Assembly: GCA_964019415.1 (NCBI GenBank)
Contig: OZ025871.1
Location: forward strand, 6,555,713-6,619,712
Length of the DNA stretch: 64,000 nt
Source: Ianthella basta
Lineage: Eukaryota > Porifera > Demospongiae > Verongiida > Ianthellidae
Direction: 5' to 3'
The notes below the pieces were generated by a model. The model saw only the letters and a list, made by a program, of their open reading frames with translations, was not told where the DNA came from and searched no databases. Positions 24,775 to 36,400 of the stretch are shown piece by piece. Made by a program: the position numbers and the translations under genes. How positions within the stretch are numbered: the first letter of the stretch is position 1; every line of letters begins with the position of its first letter.

Positions 24775-25190
24775 TACTGTACTTGATATTCTGTCACTCT
24801 GTGGCTGTCCCACTAAGTTGTTGCTACAACATGGCTCATTTGTCTGTGCAGTGACAGTGACATCTGACACAGAGAGTTTTAGATCAGCATATACACTGAA
24901 CGTTGACATAACAATATCACAGCATCATCAACAATACGTCATTAATGAGTCACGTGATAAGCCTAAACCGCAATGCACACGGTGAAATTCCAGTGTTTAG
25001 TACGTGTGAAGTACATTCCGGCGTAAAATTACCATTTGTACCGTAAACGTTGTGACGTCACGATTCGTCGCATAACGCGGATCTAAAACTCTCTATTCTG
25101 AACTTTTCACTTTGTGTACAAATTATTATTGTTATAGCACAATAAGTTGTTGTGTTCTGTACTGCAGCTGTTTACTGTTCACTCCTGCAG

Positions 25191-25404
25191 TCATCACCAC
25201 AAACACTTATACACAAGTTTGGAGTGGCAGCTGTGAGAGGAGTTGTCAGGAACAAGAACATTACAGAGTTCCAACTGGAGCCTTATGTCAGAGACCAACA
25301 GGTAGTGTATGGTATACTAGCACAACTCACAGCAGATGAGAGGAGGAAGTTCAAAGTTGGACAAGACAAGTATGGATGTCCCTCCATTGAGCTCTGTCCA
25401 GTTG
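25191..25404 (+). CDS. Gene A LRR-like exon 3 (diverged)
   Basis: CTCCTGCAG acceptor, GTGAGT donor, 214 nt, phase 0 to 1 like the other LRR-like exons. It starts SSPQTLIHKFGVAAVRGVV then RNKNITEFQLEPYV, fitting the A-x-x-x-N-K-x-I-x-x-L pattern. The second half (ILAQLTADERRKFKVGQDKY) has no repeat periodicity that I can see. Confidence 0.55.
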
Positions 25405-26040
25405 GTGAGTGGTGCATAGTCAGTCTCCTCATGCAGTGTCTGTGCTGTGTCTGTCAAGTCCTCAGTCAGTTGTATCAGAGAAGCAGCACCTCATTCCCCA
25501 GCTGGCTGTGCTGGATTGGGTGGGGCTAGCTCTCTCTTGTGTGTGAACCCTGTATCACCTGTAGGTGGTGAAGTGAGCTTCTTGCCTGACTGCCTTGAAC
25601 TGCAGTGCTGTCATTACTACATGAGTGGGCATGTGTAGCACCCAATGTACGTGTATCAGGACCTACATTGCTGCCTGAATGCTGTAGTGCAGTCAGTTGA
25701 GGTGCAGTAGAGTGCAGATATGCTACTAGATATCTACTAGATATGGTGGTATTGTCCTAACTCTTGAGCACTAGTTTATGGATCCAAATAAGAGATTTAT
25801 CCCTCGTGTGTGTAAGGTATGTAAGTACATTACTGTGTGTGGTTAGACTTTGGAATACATTCCCACTGTGTGCAAGGAGGTCTCCTTATTCATCCCAGTC
25901 ACTCAAGCACACCACCTTCCCCTCTTGCCCTGTGTGTCTGTCTGTTCACATGCTGTGGTGTTTGGTCACCTCCTGTAGAGTGAGCCTCATGTAGTGAGAT
26001 GTCCACTTTCTCTGTCCTTGTCTGTTTCACTCACACACAG
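25405..26040. other. Intron, one weak exon candidate
   Basis: After CCTGTAG at 25558-25564 a short frame reads SFLPDCLELQCCHYYMSGHV and stops. It could be an alternative end, but has no supporting donor or homologue. The rest is featureless. Confidence 0.3.
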
Positions 26041-26126
26041 GTGACACCTCATCAGGTGATGCTCCTCACTCAACAGGTTCCCAGCCAACTAATGAGGACA
26101 CAGTGATGGAGCTGGACAGGACTGAG
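26041..26126 (+). CDS. Gene A exon encoding a Ser/Thr/acidic linker, copy 1
   Basis: CACACACAG acceptor and GTCAGT donor, 86 nt, phase 1 to 0. It reads DTSSGDAPHSTGSQPTNE then DTVMELDRTE, a low-complexity acidic linker. A close copy lies at 30950-31027, showing that this exon was duplicated together with the surrounding Pro-rich block. Confidence 0.5.
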
Positions 26127-27236
26127 GTCAGTGACATTTCAGAGAGCAATCTACATTGTACCATTTCCAACACAATGCCACAGTTGTCCAGTAGAGCCTG
26201 CCCTGTCCTTTGCCCTCCTTGTCCTGTCCTGCATGGTGTCTGCAATGTGACTGTTTACCTGTACATGTCTAACTTGTCCTGTGAGTCCCTATGCTGGACA
26301 GACTGGGACATACTCAGGACAACACTCATACATGCATACACTTTAATCAGTTGCTAACTAGTTAAGCTGCAATTCTCAGTTCTCAGTTATTATTCATCAG
26401 CTACTGTACCTTTGTTTATGGTTCATAGTTTAGCACCAGTTGTCACTGGTTATGTAATGCCAGCCCTCACATGATCCTTCACATGGCAAGTAGGCTAACA
26501 AGATGGACAAAGAGATTGGTACTCTCTCAAACTCTTTTGTTAGTGATTTTACGTGTGTACTATGTTTTGTTTCATGAGATACTGCACATGTATAGTGATC
26601 ACTGATCTTCCCAATGATTGGACCCATTCCCATTCCAACTGTTCATTGACCAGTTGTCAGGTTTACTGCCAGTTATTACAGTACCAGTTACCAGTTATGG
26701 TCCACTGAGTTCACAGCACTACATACTGTTTGTCTCCATTGGATGTGGACATCCTCTGTGTGTCCCCTCACAAGCACGTCCACCCGTAGTCCTGTCTCTG
26801 TCTATCTAAACATTACTAAGACATGTGGTACTCTGTGCATGTACTTTACTGGATCCCTTGGATTGGTCAGGTGCTCTTTGACAAGTGCAGGCAGTCATTT
26901 AGAACACCAGCCTCAGTGTCTCGGTGCCTCCACATTGTGCAATAATGCCTCTTTTGTCTCTGCCGTGCTACTTTTAACTTTATTCTTTTCACCGCTCAAC
27001 CACCTACCTGCTGGTGTAGTCTGCACAGGTCACTAGTCAAGGCAAATAGGAGTGTTGTGTGGTTCTTGTCAATGTGTGCCACTCCATTGTAGTAGCAGTG
27101 GTGTTGAGTGATAAGGTGCTGCAGTGACATCTGCAGACAACATGTTTGTGTTGATGTTGTGTGCTGAAGGGTGGATACACCTATAGCCTCAGTCAGCATG
27201 CAGTGCTGCCTCCCTCCCCACCTCACATCACTATAG
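26127..27236. other. Intron, nothing recognised
   Basis: No frame, repeat partner or strong splice pair is visible. Confidence 0.4.
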
Positions 27237-27351
27237 GACTGCTCTGTGAGACAGACCCCCTGCCAGTCAGTGAGGAGCCAAGTGGGAGCCTTCCCCACTG
27301 GAGCAGCTGCAGTGGGAGATGATGGGGGAGCAGTGGACACTCCCACACAAG
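27237..27351 (+). CDS. Gene A exon, Gly/Ala/Asp-rich
   Basis: CACTATAG acceptor and GTACTG donor, 115 nt, phase 0 to 1, linking the phase of 26041 to that of 27563. It ends AAAVGDDGGAVDTPTQ. The composition suggests a disordered linker. An alternative acceptor lies upstream in another frame. Confidence 0.35.
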
Positions 27352-27562
27352 GTACTGAAGAAATGTTGGGCTTGCACTACAAGTACAAAACTGTAATTAC
27401 ATCCATTCCTGTAGAGTGACAGACCTCACTCTGCATGTTCACACTGCAACAGACACCTCCCTTTGAGTGTGACACTTGCTACACTGTGTTCCTGCTACTA
27501 TAGTTGCTTGGTATAGTGTACACTGCTCCTGTACACACACACTGTGTGTCTACCCTGTGCAG

Positions 27563-27715
27563 GAGAGGCTCACTCATTGCCACAACCGTCACTCCCCAAT
27601 GGACCACGCCCACTCACAGCACAGGAGTGTAATTTCCCTCCACCTGCTGCTAACCCACACGTCAGGGGACATTCCCCATCTGTAATGGGACATCCCCCTG
27701 GAGACATGCAATATG
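27563..27715 (+). CDS. Gene A proline-rich exon
   Basis: GTGCAG acceptor and GTACAC donor, 153 nt, phase 1 to 1. It includes LPQPSLPNGPRPLTAQE and PSVMGHPPGDMQYG, about one fifth proline, and is probably disordered and possibly an SH3/WW-type docking region. It begins the Pro/Gln-rich series. Confidence 0.45.
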
Positions 27716-27802
27716 GTACACTGTACAGTGTGTGTGTGGTCCATGTGTGTAGGGTGTAGTCTGCTAGGTTACTGACTGTCCTCTCCTTTCTTACTCACTC
27801 AG

Positions 27803-27919
27803 GTCCTCCTCCACAAAGAAGGGGTCCATTCCCTCACCCCCAGGCCTTTGCTCAAAGACCGACGTTCACTGACCCTTCTGTTATAGGGTATCCACCACAC
27901 ATTGCCGGACAGTATCAAG
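27803..27919 (+). CDS. Gene A Pro/Gln module exon 1
   Basis: CTCACTCAG acceptor and GTGTGT donor, 117 nt, phase 1 to 1. It reads PPPQRRGPFPHPQAFAQRP then TFTDPSVIGYPPHIAGQYQ. This is the clearest copy of a 32-39 residue module repeated at 28906, 30070 and 30760, with core P-P-x-R, F-x-D-P-S-x-x-x-Y-x-P and Q-x-Q. Confidence 0.55.
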
Positions 27920-28345
27920 GTGTGTGTATGCGTGAACATGCAGGTGGTTTGGTGTGTGGTTTGAGGAAGTATTTTATGTGTGTCTTTGTGTGCATTCACT
28001 GTCCGTAGCAGTAGTGTTTGAGTTGTTCATGGCATGTATAACATACTGTCGGAATATGAGAGTAGAGGGTTAAAGTCATCTTGAATGGTAATAGCTGACA
28101 TCATTTATGTCGTCATTATGACATCAGCATTAAAGTCAAATTGTGGGAGCTTCGAAGTAGTTAAGATAAATGTTCATCGCCATACAAGTAAATTTTCTGA
28201 AGAAATGGAACTGGAAAGGTTTGTAGCTTTGTTTTTAATACTTTTACAGCATAGTTTACCAAAGATACTGTAACAATGCAGAAGGGACATGAAAGTGGTG
28301 AAGAAATGCTACTTCTGCTTGATAGCAGTGACTCTGACTTCAGCT

Positions 28346-28453
28346 AGTCTCGCGTAGCCAGACCGCCATCTTTGCTCAGACCCCACCTTCGCAAAAGACG
28401 TCTTTTGCGAAGGCGGGGTCTGAGCAAAGATGGCGGTCTGGCTACGCGAGACT
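28346..28453. mobile_element. Palindromic MITE, AGTCTCGCGTAGCCA family
   Basis: The whole 108 bp is a near-perfect palindrome centred on GCAAAAGACGTCTTTTGC, with ends AGTCTCGCGTAGCCAGACC. GACTTCAG occurs immediately outside both ends (near 28336 and 28455) and is the likely 8-9 bp target duplication, an hAT-like length. No coding capacity. Confidence 0.8.
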
Positions 28454-28905
28454 GGACTTCAGCAGTGATTAGGACACTCTGGAAAGCCTTTATTTGGAGC
28501 TATCCTTCAAACCTAAGGTTGTTCTTCATCCTCAACTGAATCTTGCAGACTTGTTAACGCTGGAGTTTGATCAAATTTTCAGGCTAGACTAACTGAAAGT
28601 GTACAAAAGGATGTGTGGTTGCTGACTAGCACTTTCTTGATTATCTAGGTTTGGTAGAGAAACCATGGTATGTCTTTGCTTGGCTCTCCAACTTTCCGAG
28701 TCTTATGTATGCCCTCAAGGAACATCCACTACAGGAATGGGGCACGTACTGATGGTTTTACTTCCGAGGTTGGCATATCCAAACTGACTGAGCGAGCTGG
28801 TTCCCTTTTCAGTCGTGCTGAGTTGGAGATCAGTCAAATCTGTAAATATGTGTTTGGGGCATAGTCTGCATTCTCTGTGATCCCCTCTCCATGTTCCTCA
28901 CTCAG

Positions 28906-29016
28906 ATCCTGCTCAAAGAAGGGATCCATTCCCTCACCCACCCTTTGGTCCAAGACCAATATTCCCTGACCCTTCTTGTATAGAGTATCAGCCATACAAT
29001 TATGGACAACACCAAG
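28906..29016 (+). CDS. Gene A Pro/Gln module exon 2
   Basis: CTCACTCAG acceptor as in exon 27803, GTTTGT donor, 111 nt, phase 1 to 1. It reads DPAQRRDPFPHPPFGPRP then IFPDPSCIEYQPYNYGQHQ. It aligns with module 1 over its length, including the flanking intron bases. Confidence 0.55.
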
Positions 29017-29249
29017 GTTTGTCTCTATCTTTACATGCAAATGATGACCAAGGTATGGTTTAATGGTGTATCTACTCCTTGTGCAGTCACTGTTCATAGG
29101 AGTAGTGTTTGAATTGTTCTTGACAGTGCAAGTGTAGAAGTGTGCTGCATTCTACAATTGGTACCGACATTGTATTTCGCTAAATCTGTTGTTGTGTTGT
29201 CTGATCTGTTTTGTGTGTGGCGTAGCTAGTGTATTGAGTGAGTTCTCAA

Positions 29250-30005
29250 TAGAGAACTTTAGATTTTATTTTACTAGTAACGCGTAACCTGTAACCGCAG
29301 TCACAGGTCACACATTTCTGCAATTATGAAGATAAGTTTGCTAGAGGTTGGGCTGTACTATAAAAAAGACGGTACGTGGGAACGCTGTGTTATCCGCCAT
29401 GTACACGCACAGGTAAATTGTATACGGGTAGAAGCTGGTCTACAGGTTGAAAACATGTAGTGCGTACTGGTGTCATGGTTTTTTCTATCCCCCCGATTTT
29501 GTATCCTCCCGGTTAAAATAAACTAGGATGCTTTGCAGCGACTTTGCACCTGCACAATAATGTCCACCAGTTTGAGAAATTGCACGCCTTCATGCTACTT
29601 GGCGCTGCTTAAACACTTCTGATCCTTGCAGTAGGGCCCTCGTGGCATTCTCAGGGCGTCCATGGGACAGTACAAGCATCTCAGCCATAGTTCAAAGACA
29701 AAAACTTCCCCACGATCGTCAGTTAACGCGATAGAACTATTATTCTGCATACACCCCAAATGAGGTGCAAGGTTTGGAGATTTGGACGCTGAACAGTCTC
29801 TACTAGTAGTAGGTTGACTCATCATAGTATGAAGCATTTTACTAGCTTCTATCGTCAGTTCTCTGTCGTTTAATCGACTTTCGGTTACCCGGGGGGATAC
29901 TTTAAACTGTGACACTGGTGATTTGCAGTTTGCGGTCGCGCATGTGACTTTCCCACACGTTACAGGTTACGCGTAGGTCAAATTACACAAATCTAAATGT
30001 CTCTA
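29250..30005 (+). mobile_element. TA-flanked inverted-repeat element, copy 2
   Basis: The left end TAGAGAACTTTAGATT matches the reverse complement of the right end TTAGAGACATTTAGATT, and the subterminal ACGCGTAACCTGTAAC is also inverted. The outermost TA on both sides suggests a TA target site. The copy is internally deleted relative to 61375-62083 and carries a nested insertion (29473-29913). Confidence 0.65.
29473..29913. mobile_element. Nested inverted-repeat element inside copy 2
   Basis: Flanked by ACTGGTG on both sides (29466-29472, 29914-29920). The left end TCATGGTTTTTTCTATCCCC resembles the reverse complement of the right end, GTCACAGTTTAAAGTATCCC. It is absent from the other two host copies, which confirms insertion after the host element was in place. 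Confidence 0.65.
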
Positions 30006-30069
30006 ATGCCTATTTCTTCTAACTGGTATATTAATTTTAGTGGCTCTATTTCAAATTTTCCCATCTCAG

Positions 30070-30165
30070 TCCACCCTCTACTGAGTTCAAGAGGGACTCC
30101 CCTCCCTTCACCACAAGCTTCAAGACAGCCATTCCTAAACTTGTGTGGTGTGGGACAAGATCAAG
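30070..30165 (+). CDS. Gene A Pro/Gln module exon 3 (degenerate)
   Basis: ATCTCAG acceptor and GTATTG donor, 96 nt, phase 1 to 1. It reads GTPLPSPQASRQPFLNLC and ends GVGQDQ. The second half lacks the F-x-D-P-S core, so this copy has diverged. It is followed directly by a minisatellite. Confidence 0.42.
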
Positions 30166-30169
30166 GTAT

Positions 30170-30390
30170 TGTAGTGGTGGGTGTGGTTGGTGTGGTGGGT
30201 GTGGTTGGTGTGGTGGCTGTGCTTTGTTGTCTGTGTGCATACATAAATAGTGTATTGTAGTGGTGGGTGTGGTTGGTGTGGTGGGTGTGCAATGGATATG
30301 GTAGTGTGGCGGGTGTGGTGGGTGTGCAATGGATATGGTAGTGTGGCGGGTGTGGTGGGCGTGCTTTGGTGTCTGTGTCCATGCGTAAAT
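30170..30390. repeat. GGTGTGGTT minisatellite
   Basis: Short units of GGTGTGGTTGGTGTGGTGG alternate with longer units containing GCAATGGATATGGTAGTGT and TGTCTGTGT-CAT-C-TAAATAGTGT. It produces long minus-strand frames rich in H-H-T-N, which are spurious. Confidence 0.85.
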
Positions 30391-30481
30391 AGTGTGTGAT
30401 AGCTTGGATGCTACAGCATCATGTGTAAGGGTCATTTCAATTCTACATCTTGTCATTTCCCATTCCCATTGTACTTTGCAG

Positions 30482-30559
30482 TTGGACCTGTTCACATTTC
30501 CCTTGGTGGTGATTACATTCACAACCCTCAAGCCCGGCCACAGTCACACCATGGAGGAG
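30482..30559 (+). CDS. Gene A small Gly/His/Pro exon
   Basis: TTTGCAG acceptor and GTATAC donor, 78 nt, phase 1 to 1. It reads GPVHISLGGDYIHNPQARPQ then SHHGG. It fits the series in phase and composition, but is not a clear module copy. Confidence 0.38.
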
Positions 30560-30759
30560 GTATACATGTTGTCAAGTGGTACTTGTGTGTGCTGTGAATT
30601 GTGCTAATTCTGTTTTCACAAACACTGTTCAGTCTGATAGTGCTGATAATAATACTTAGTAATTAGTGTGTGTTGTCTGATTATGCTTTAGTCAGTTTGT
30701 GTACATTCTTCCTGACTCTAATGCTCACTAATGTCCATCCCTCTTTATTCCTCACCCAG

Positions 30760-30876
30760 TTTCCCCTCCATCAAGATTGGCTTCCCTCCCTCAGTCACAG
30801 CCATTTGCTCCACAACAGATGTTCACTGACCCATCTTTGGCAGGGTATTACCCACATGTTGTGGAACAGTGCCAAG
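30760..30876 (+). CDS. Gene A Pro/Gln module exon 4
   Basis: CTCACCCAG acceptor and GTGAGA donor, 117 nt, the same length and phase as module 1. It reads LASLPQSQPFAPQQMFTDPS then LAGYYPHVVEQCQ, keeping the F-T-D-P-S-x-x-G-Y-x-P-H core. Confidence 0.55.
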
Positions 30877-30977
30877 GTGAGAACGTGATGTGGAGTGGAA
30901 AGTGTGTGTGTGTGTGTGTGTGTGCACGTGCGTGCGTGCATGTGACACCTCATCGGGTGATGCTCCTCACTCAACAG

Positions 30978-31027
30978 TTTCTCAGCCAACTAATGAGGAC
31001 ACAATGATGGACCTGGACAGGACTGAG
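30978..31027 (+). CDS. Gene A acidic linker exon, copy 2
   Basis: Homologue of 26041-26126. The upstream acceptor of copy 1 is replaced by a GT/GCGT repeat lacking AG, so splicing most likely uses the internal CTCAACAG, shortening the exon to 50 nt while keeping phase 1 to 0. It reads QPTNEDTMMDLDRTE before GTGAGT. Confidence 0.42.
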
Positions 31028-31177
31028 GTGAGTGAAGAAATCCTGATGTCATACCCTTATAGCATGTACATAGATGAATGCACACAGCTAATCACTAAAC
31101 ACCCTGACATGAAGTAATGTTGTATTGTATGCATTCTACTGCAGTCCACTGCATGAGCCACACTCCTCCCAACACAG

Positions 31178-31337
31178 ACACACCATGTGACTGGGGTAGA
31201 GTTCTTCAAACACCATACTTGGCTACATTCAGCAGACCTGGATACTTGGATACGAGAGGACCCTTGTTTGCTTGATATACAGCATCACATGACAGAGTGT
31301 GACACTAACCCTTCACTGTCAGGAGACACGCAGTCAT
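31178..31337 (+). CDS. Gene A candidate exon, unrecognised
   Basis: ACACAG acceptor and GTAAGT donor, 160 nt, phase 0 to 1. It contains VEFFKHHTWLHSADLDTW and IREDPCLLDIQHHMTECD. No family recognised. It connects the acidic linker to the terminal exon in phase. Confidence 0.4.
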
Positions 31338-33301
31338 GTAAGTGCTTGCATGTGTTGTGTTGTGAAATAGTATGTCATGTCATTGCTCCAACAATTTTAG
31401 AATTTTGCGCAGTGTGACAATGGTGCAGTTTCCATTTTGATTTTGTGCACCCTGTGCTGTATTGTGCATGGCTGTCCCATGGCATAGGTACTGAGACATA
31501 CCGTGGTCTTTATGGATGCACATTTGATGAAATGTCTTCCATTGCATTTTAGCGGTGTCAATGAATAATTTGTGTATGTCATGCTTTTAGAGGTGTTAGT
31601 TATAACATTTGTTGGGCGCATTTACGTAGCGGTACCTACTTATCAATGACTGTGAAAACTAAATTCAAGGTATGTAGAAACTCTGTTCATAAGATTGTGT
31701 GTAAATGATAGCTACACTGTAGTGCAATGTGTCATAGTTAAAGTTGGTATGTTAGCCGGGTTCTAAATTATTTGCCGTGTTTGAGATATACCAAATGTAT
31801 TGCACTTCCAATGCTTCCAGTGATATGCAGACAGTATACCTAGCTACACAGACTGATTCAGCTGCATGCAATCTACACATAATGCATTTGCAGTCAGTAT
31901 GGACATTAGTTCAATTTTCGTTAAGTTGCCCAAGCATCAAGTGTGGATTGTTTGGCAATCGCATGATCTAACTTTGGACTTTGTGTTAGCCCAGTCCAGC
32001 CAAGTGCGTGCACGTGAAGATAGAAGTACACTGCTGTAACTTGCTCCATTGTTGACCTATTCTGTGGCATATCATTGGTATTCAAGACCCAGAATCCACC
32101 AAATTTAGAACTAGCAAAAAGGACTTTTGGCAATTCCATCAGATTTTGAACTAGCTATATTTCCACAATATATACAAGGTGTACAGCTTGTACTTATGTC
32201 CAAGGCACTCTTCTATGTATGGCATGACTTGTGCTGTGTGCATTGATGGCTCCCCACAGGATTATGTCATGAGACTTGTATTCTGTTACTTGGTTTACTA
32301 ACCCCTGCCCAAAGTGTGACGGGATTAAGTGATTGCTGCAGTCAGTCAATCTGTCAGTATGGAATCAGTGTTTTGGTTGTTTTGCAGCGATTCAGGACTC
32401 CACACTGGATCTGTATATGCCTGATGAAAGCACTGAATGTTGACATTCAGTAGCGTAGGCCTACCTGGCTGAGACTAATGTTGTGTGTATGCATTGCATG
32501 TTTCCTGTAATTAGTGACACCTCTTGTGGCCACCCGCTTGCTCACACACTGTGATAATCAGACGACGCATGCATATAGACTGAGATATACATAAAAGCTA
32601 ACTAGCAACTGAAGGACCTTTGCTGAGTAGCTATAATTGATCCTTTTGCTTTGCTTTTGATTTATTAAATTTTCTTGCTGTCCTCCTGATAAATTTCCTG
32701 CCTGTCTGTGTGCAAAATCTTCTTATTTCCTTGCTTGACTCAAATATTTAGTGGCAGCTGTCTCTACTAGTGCAAGTGGCTCACCTCTGCTTTATTTGGA
32801 ACTGGCCATTCATTCATAGACGTTGCCTATATACCAAGTGCATTCGCATTGGCAGTCCTAAACACCAGTTACTGTACAGTCATACATATAGCGCTGTCCT
32901 GCATGGTGTTTGCTGTATGCTATACGGTGCATGTTTCTACAAGTCAGGGGGGGGGGCATCTGTTCTATGTGCACACCTCAGATATGACGGCTGAAGAAAT
33001 TGCATGTTTCCCATCTAAGTATAATATTATAGTGCATGTATCAGCACAGTTATGTGGGAAGAAGTTCATGTTTGCATGTGGTCTCAAGGCTGCCTCTAGC
33101 GCACACTCACCCACACATTTGTCATTTTTCGTACTGTTTGTGATTACGTATGTGCATGTGATTAAAGAATGTGCATGTGTGGTTATGTGTGTATATTTGT
33201 GCGTACATGCATGTACTAGCAACAGAAGTATAATTATGCGTACCTTATTGACAATGTCTGCCTCCCCATGCACATCCCACCTCATGTTACTGTCTCTGCA
33301 G
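31338..33301. other. Long intron, nothing recognised
   Basis: No frame with family resemblance. A run of nine Gs occurs near 32946. Frames such as 32849-33304 have no splice support. Confidence 0.4.
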
Positions 33302-33465
33302 TGACTGTCCCTTCATCTGCTGATGTACCAGGACCCTCAGGCTTGACATCTACCTCCAGCATGGACTCTGGTAATTACAGAACACTTGGAAAGAGACTAG
33401 ACAATCCAAATGTTGCAGAAAGTACTGCAGAAAAGCGTCACGAAAGTGACAGTTCTGATCTATAG
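33302..33465 (+). CDS. Gene A candidate terminal exon
   Basis: TCTCTGCAG acceptor, entered in phase 1, then PSSADVPGPSGLTSTSSMD, continuing to EKRHESDSSDL and a TAG at 33463-33465. An alternative donor (CTCTG/GTAATT) would allow further exons. It is Ser/Thr-rich and probably a disordered tail. No clear AATAAA follows within a few hundred bases. Confidence 0.4.
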
Positions 33466-36400
33466 AGGACAGCTGTGCTGACTCTGAAAGTGAGCTCATG
33501 TACTCTCCGTTGTCAGTGTGTTGATATGTTTGGGCTTTGTAAGGCATTTATGACTATTTATGTACGGTATCAACACACTTTGGGTTTTAACAGATTCGTG
33601 ATTGTTATGTATACCCTTCACGTTACCATCTACATACTTGATGTAACTACTGGATAACTGTGTTGTCTTGGGAAGACTATTGCACTCAGCAAGATGCATG
33701 GCTATCTGTATGCATCATGACATAATTGCTATTTGTGTTGATGTGCTTAAATGTACATGTAAATTACAGCTATCTATAGACATAAAATTTCAGACCTAGA
33801 ACAATATTATAAGTCTTTATTTTTTATGAAAAACACTCACTAAAGTGCAGAACCATTGGCATGCACAGAAGTGCATGCTACATTGTGAGCATACTTTTGT
33901 TAAGTTATTCAAACCGCGTGCTTCCATTTCATAGCTACATGCAAACCATGCACTTAGAGTTTAGCTGTCAGTGAACAAACATGGACTATAGGTGACGTTG
34001 TACAGTGTGTGCACCCTGCTTGCTTTGCTGACTCACTGCGCTATGCTGTCCCATCAACATCACACAGTGATGCTTATGCAGCCGTTTGGGTGCAGGCCAA
34101 CCACTTTTAATTCTTACGCAATTTGGGTGATTGCTGTGGCACTGCGTGTCTACTACTACTTGCGCAGGTGCATTGCACAATACTATTCTTCTCAATTTGG
34201 CCTTGTGATTGGACGTAGAACATGGCACTAGCTACTAGCTCTCAAAGGCAGCAATTTTAGTGAAATCACTTGTTTAATGTCATTTTCAGGAGAGATTGTT
34301 GCACTGAAGCAGTTAGTGGCACTCTGAAGTTGCCTCATAGGCTAGAATAGCGTGATACAGACAAATACAAACTACTACTGTACATTATGTATATAACTTA
34401 CATGATTACCTTGCCTTACATGCTAGACGCGTGCGTGCACACACACACACACACTACTGTACCTTGTGGTGAATACAGTCACTCAACACACACTGTAGCA
34501 TAGTGTGTCACACTCACCAACCACTGTTCTATGTTAGTCTGTGTATGCACTGAGCGACTGGCTACGGTGCTTGAAGAGGCCACACACTCAGGCAAGTGCT
34601 CCATTTGTTTGCGATTTGCAGAAGTGTTGAAATGACATTAGTGCATTAGCGGACAAAGTGGATTGTAAAGTCATAGCACCACAGTTTACATTGGGAGGCT
34701 GTTTTTGCTGTGACACATACTCACCAATGGTTAAAATGAAGTTGCCCAAATCACACACAACTTTAGCATCTAATTCACCCTCACACTCCACACATGCAAC
34801 GATTTAGAATCTGCACTGTAGAGTATGTATAATGCATGACGCCCTACTGTATTGATGTATCAGTAGTGGTCTGCATGAACTGTTTCAGAGCCAAACTGTA
34901 TCCTTTGTTCTACTTGCATAGGTTTTCACTGCGTGGTTGAATAATTCAGTTGTCATTGCTCCAGTGGAGAGCATGATGGTCTGTCCGTCATCAGTACATG
35001 CATGTTGTTCATGGTATGCATAAAAAGTTATATGGTGTGCATGTGTATCTTTAGAGCTATATCATTATTCTTGCATGCTTATAAAATTCGTTTTATCCAA
35101 GAGGATGTGTGAAGCACTTCAACTCTTAATTTTGTTGACAGTTCATCATTTTTAGTAGTTTTTTCATGTTGTTATTTATGCTCTGTGTATCCCTAGATGT
35201 TAATAGACACTGCAGACTGCTATAGCTGACTGATGGTGCGTGGGCATCCATCTGCATGCATGCATGTATCTATATAGCTCTGCTCATGTGGATCTGGGCT
35301 AAATCTACCTGCAAAAGACGGTGCATGTGTAAGTGTAGTAATATGATTAATATTTTTAAATTTCATTTAGTAATTAATAGTTGACGTTTAATTAATTAAT
35401 TGAAAGATAGCTGATTGCATGACATCGATCTCGGTACACGTATGGGTATATAATATGAAACATCTCGAGACCATGGCCAGATTTGTTTCTCTAAGGTTAA
35501 TCTGCCATGCATGCAGGCACGTGGGCACTGCTTTTGGTTTTGGATATTTATTTATTTTTAATATTTCAGTCAGCTGCGTGCAGAGCTTGAGTCTCATACA
35601 TACAATAGCCAATCGATAGTTTATGCATAAACTAAATATCTACGATCCTTTATGCAGTTGTGACTGCTGTTATAACTGCATGTGCATCATCCACTGCTTT
35701 TCATGCAGGATGATCATGATCATACAATTATATAATTAATTATGCTAGTACTGTCATGTATAAAGAATCACAGTGATCAATAATTTTGTAATAAGTGATC
35801 ATGAAACATAACTTATATATTATGAACAAATTCATTGCATGCCCAGAAATGGAGTACATACAGTGCAGCTAGCATGCCACACGGTATGTCTGCTCTATAT
35901 ATAATACGGTTCAAATGGGGAAATACAGCCAGTGACAGGAGTAAGAAGAATTAACAGTAAGACTGCAGCTTGTTTGCACACATAATTATATAATATTATA
36001 ACATGGAATCGCTCACAATGAGGTATAGTTGTATTGTTACACAGTCCATACAGTATGTCCTTACAGTAATTCAGTCAGTGTCCACTCAGTGGTCCAACTT
36101 CCACCGTACTGGTGATGGGGAACTCATCTACACATTTAATGTAGCTATACTCACGTCTGTTTGGGTTGGTATGATGACTTTTGCTCCTGAGCAGACTCTA
36201 GAGCTCCCAAAATGATCCACTTGACTTGTAGTCCAGTCCAGCATCACTATCCAGAGTAGTCACATTGGTTTGAGTTAGTGTTCCTTCGATTGCCAACTGG
36301 AGGATCGATTTGGAGGAAGGTTACCACAAACAGCTAGTGAAGCAAATTGTATGCATGCAGACTACAGCCCACATGCAAACACAAGCACTGGCTTCATACC

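Noticed and set aside
30046-30531. 161-codon minus-strand frame rich in His/Thr/Pro
   Set aside because: It translates the GGTGTGGTT minisatellite and overlaps exons supported on the plus strand.
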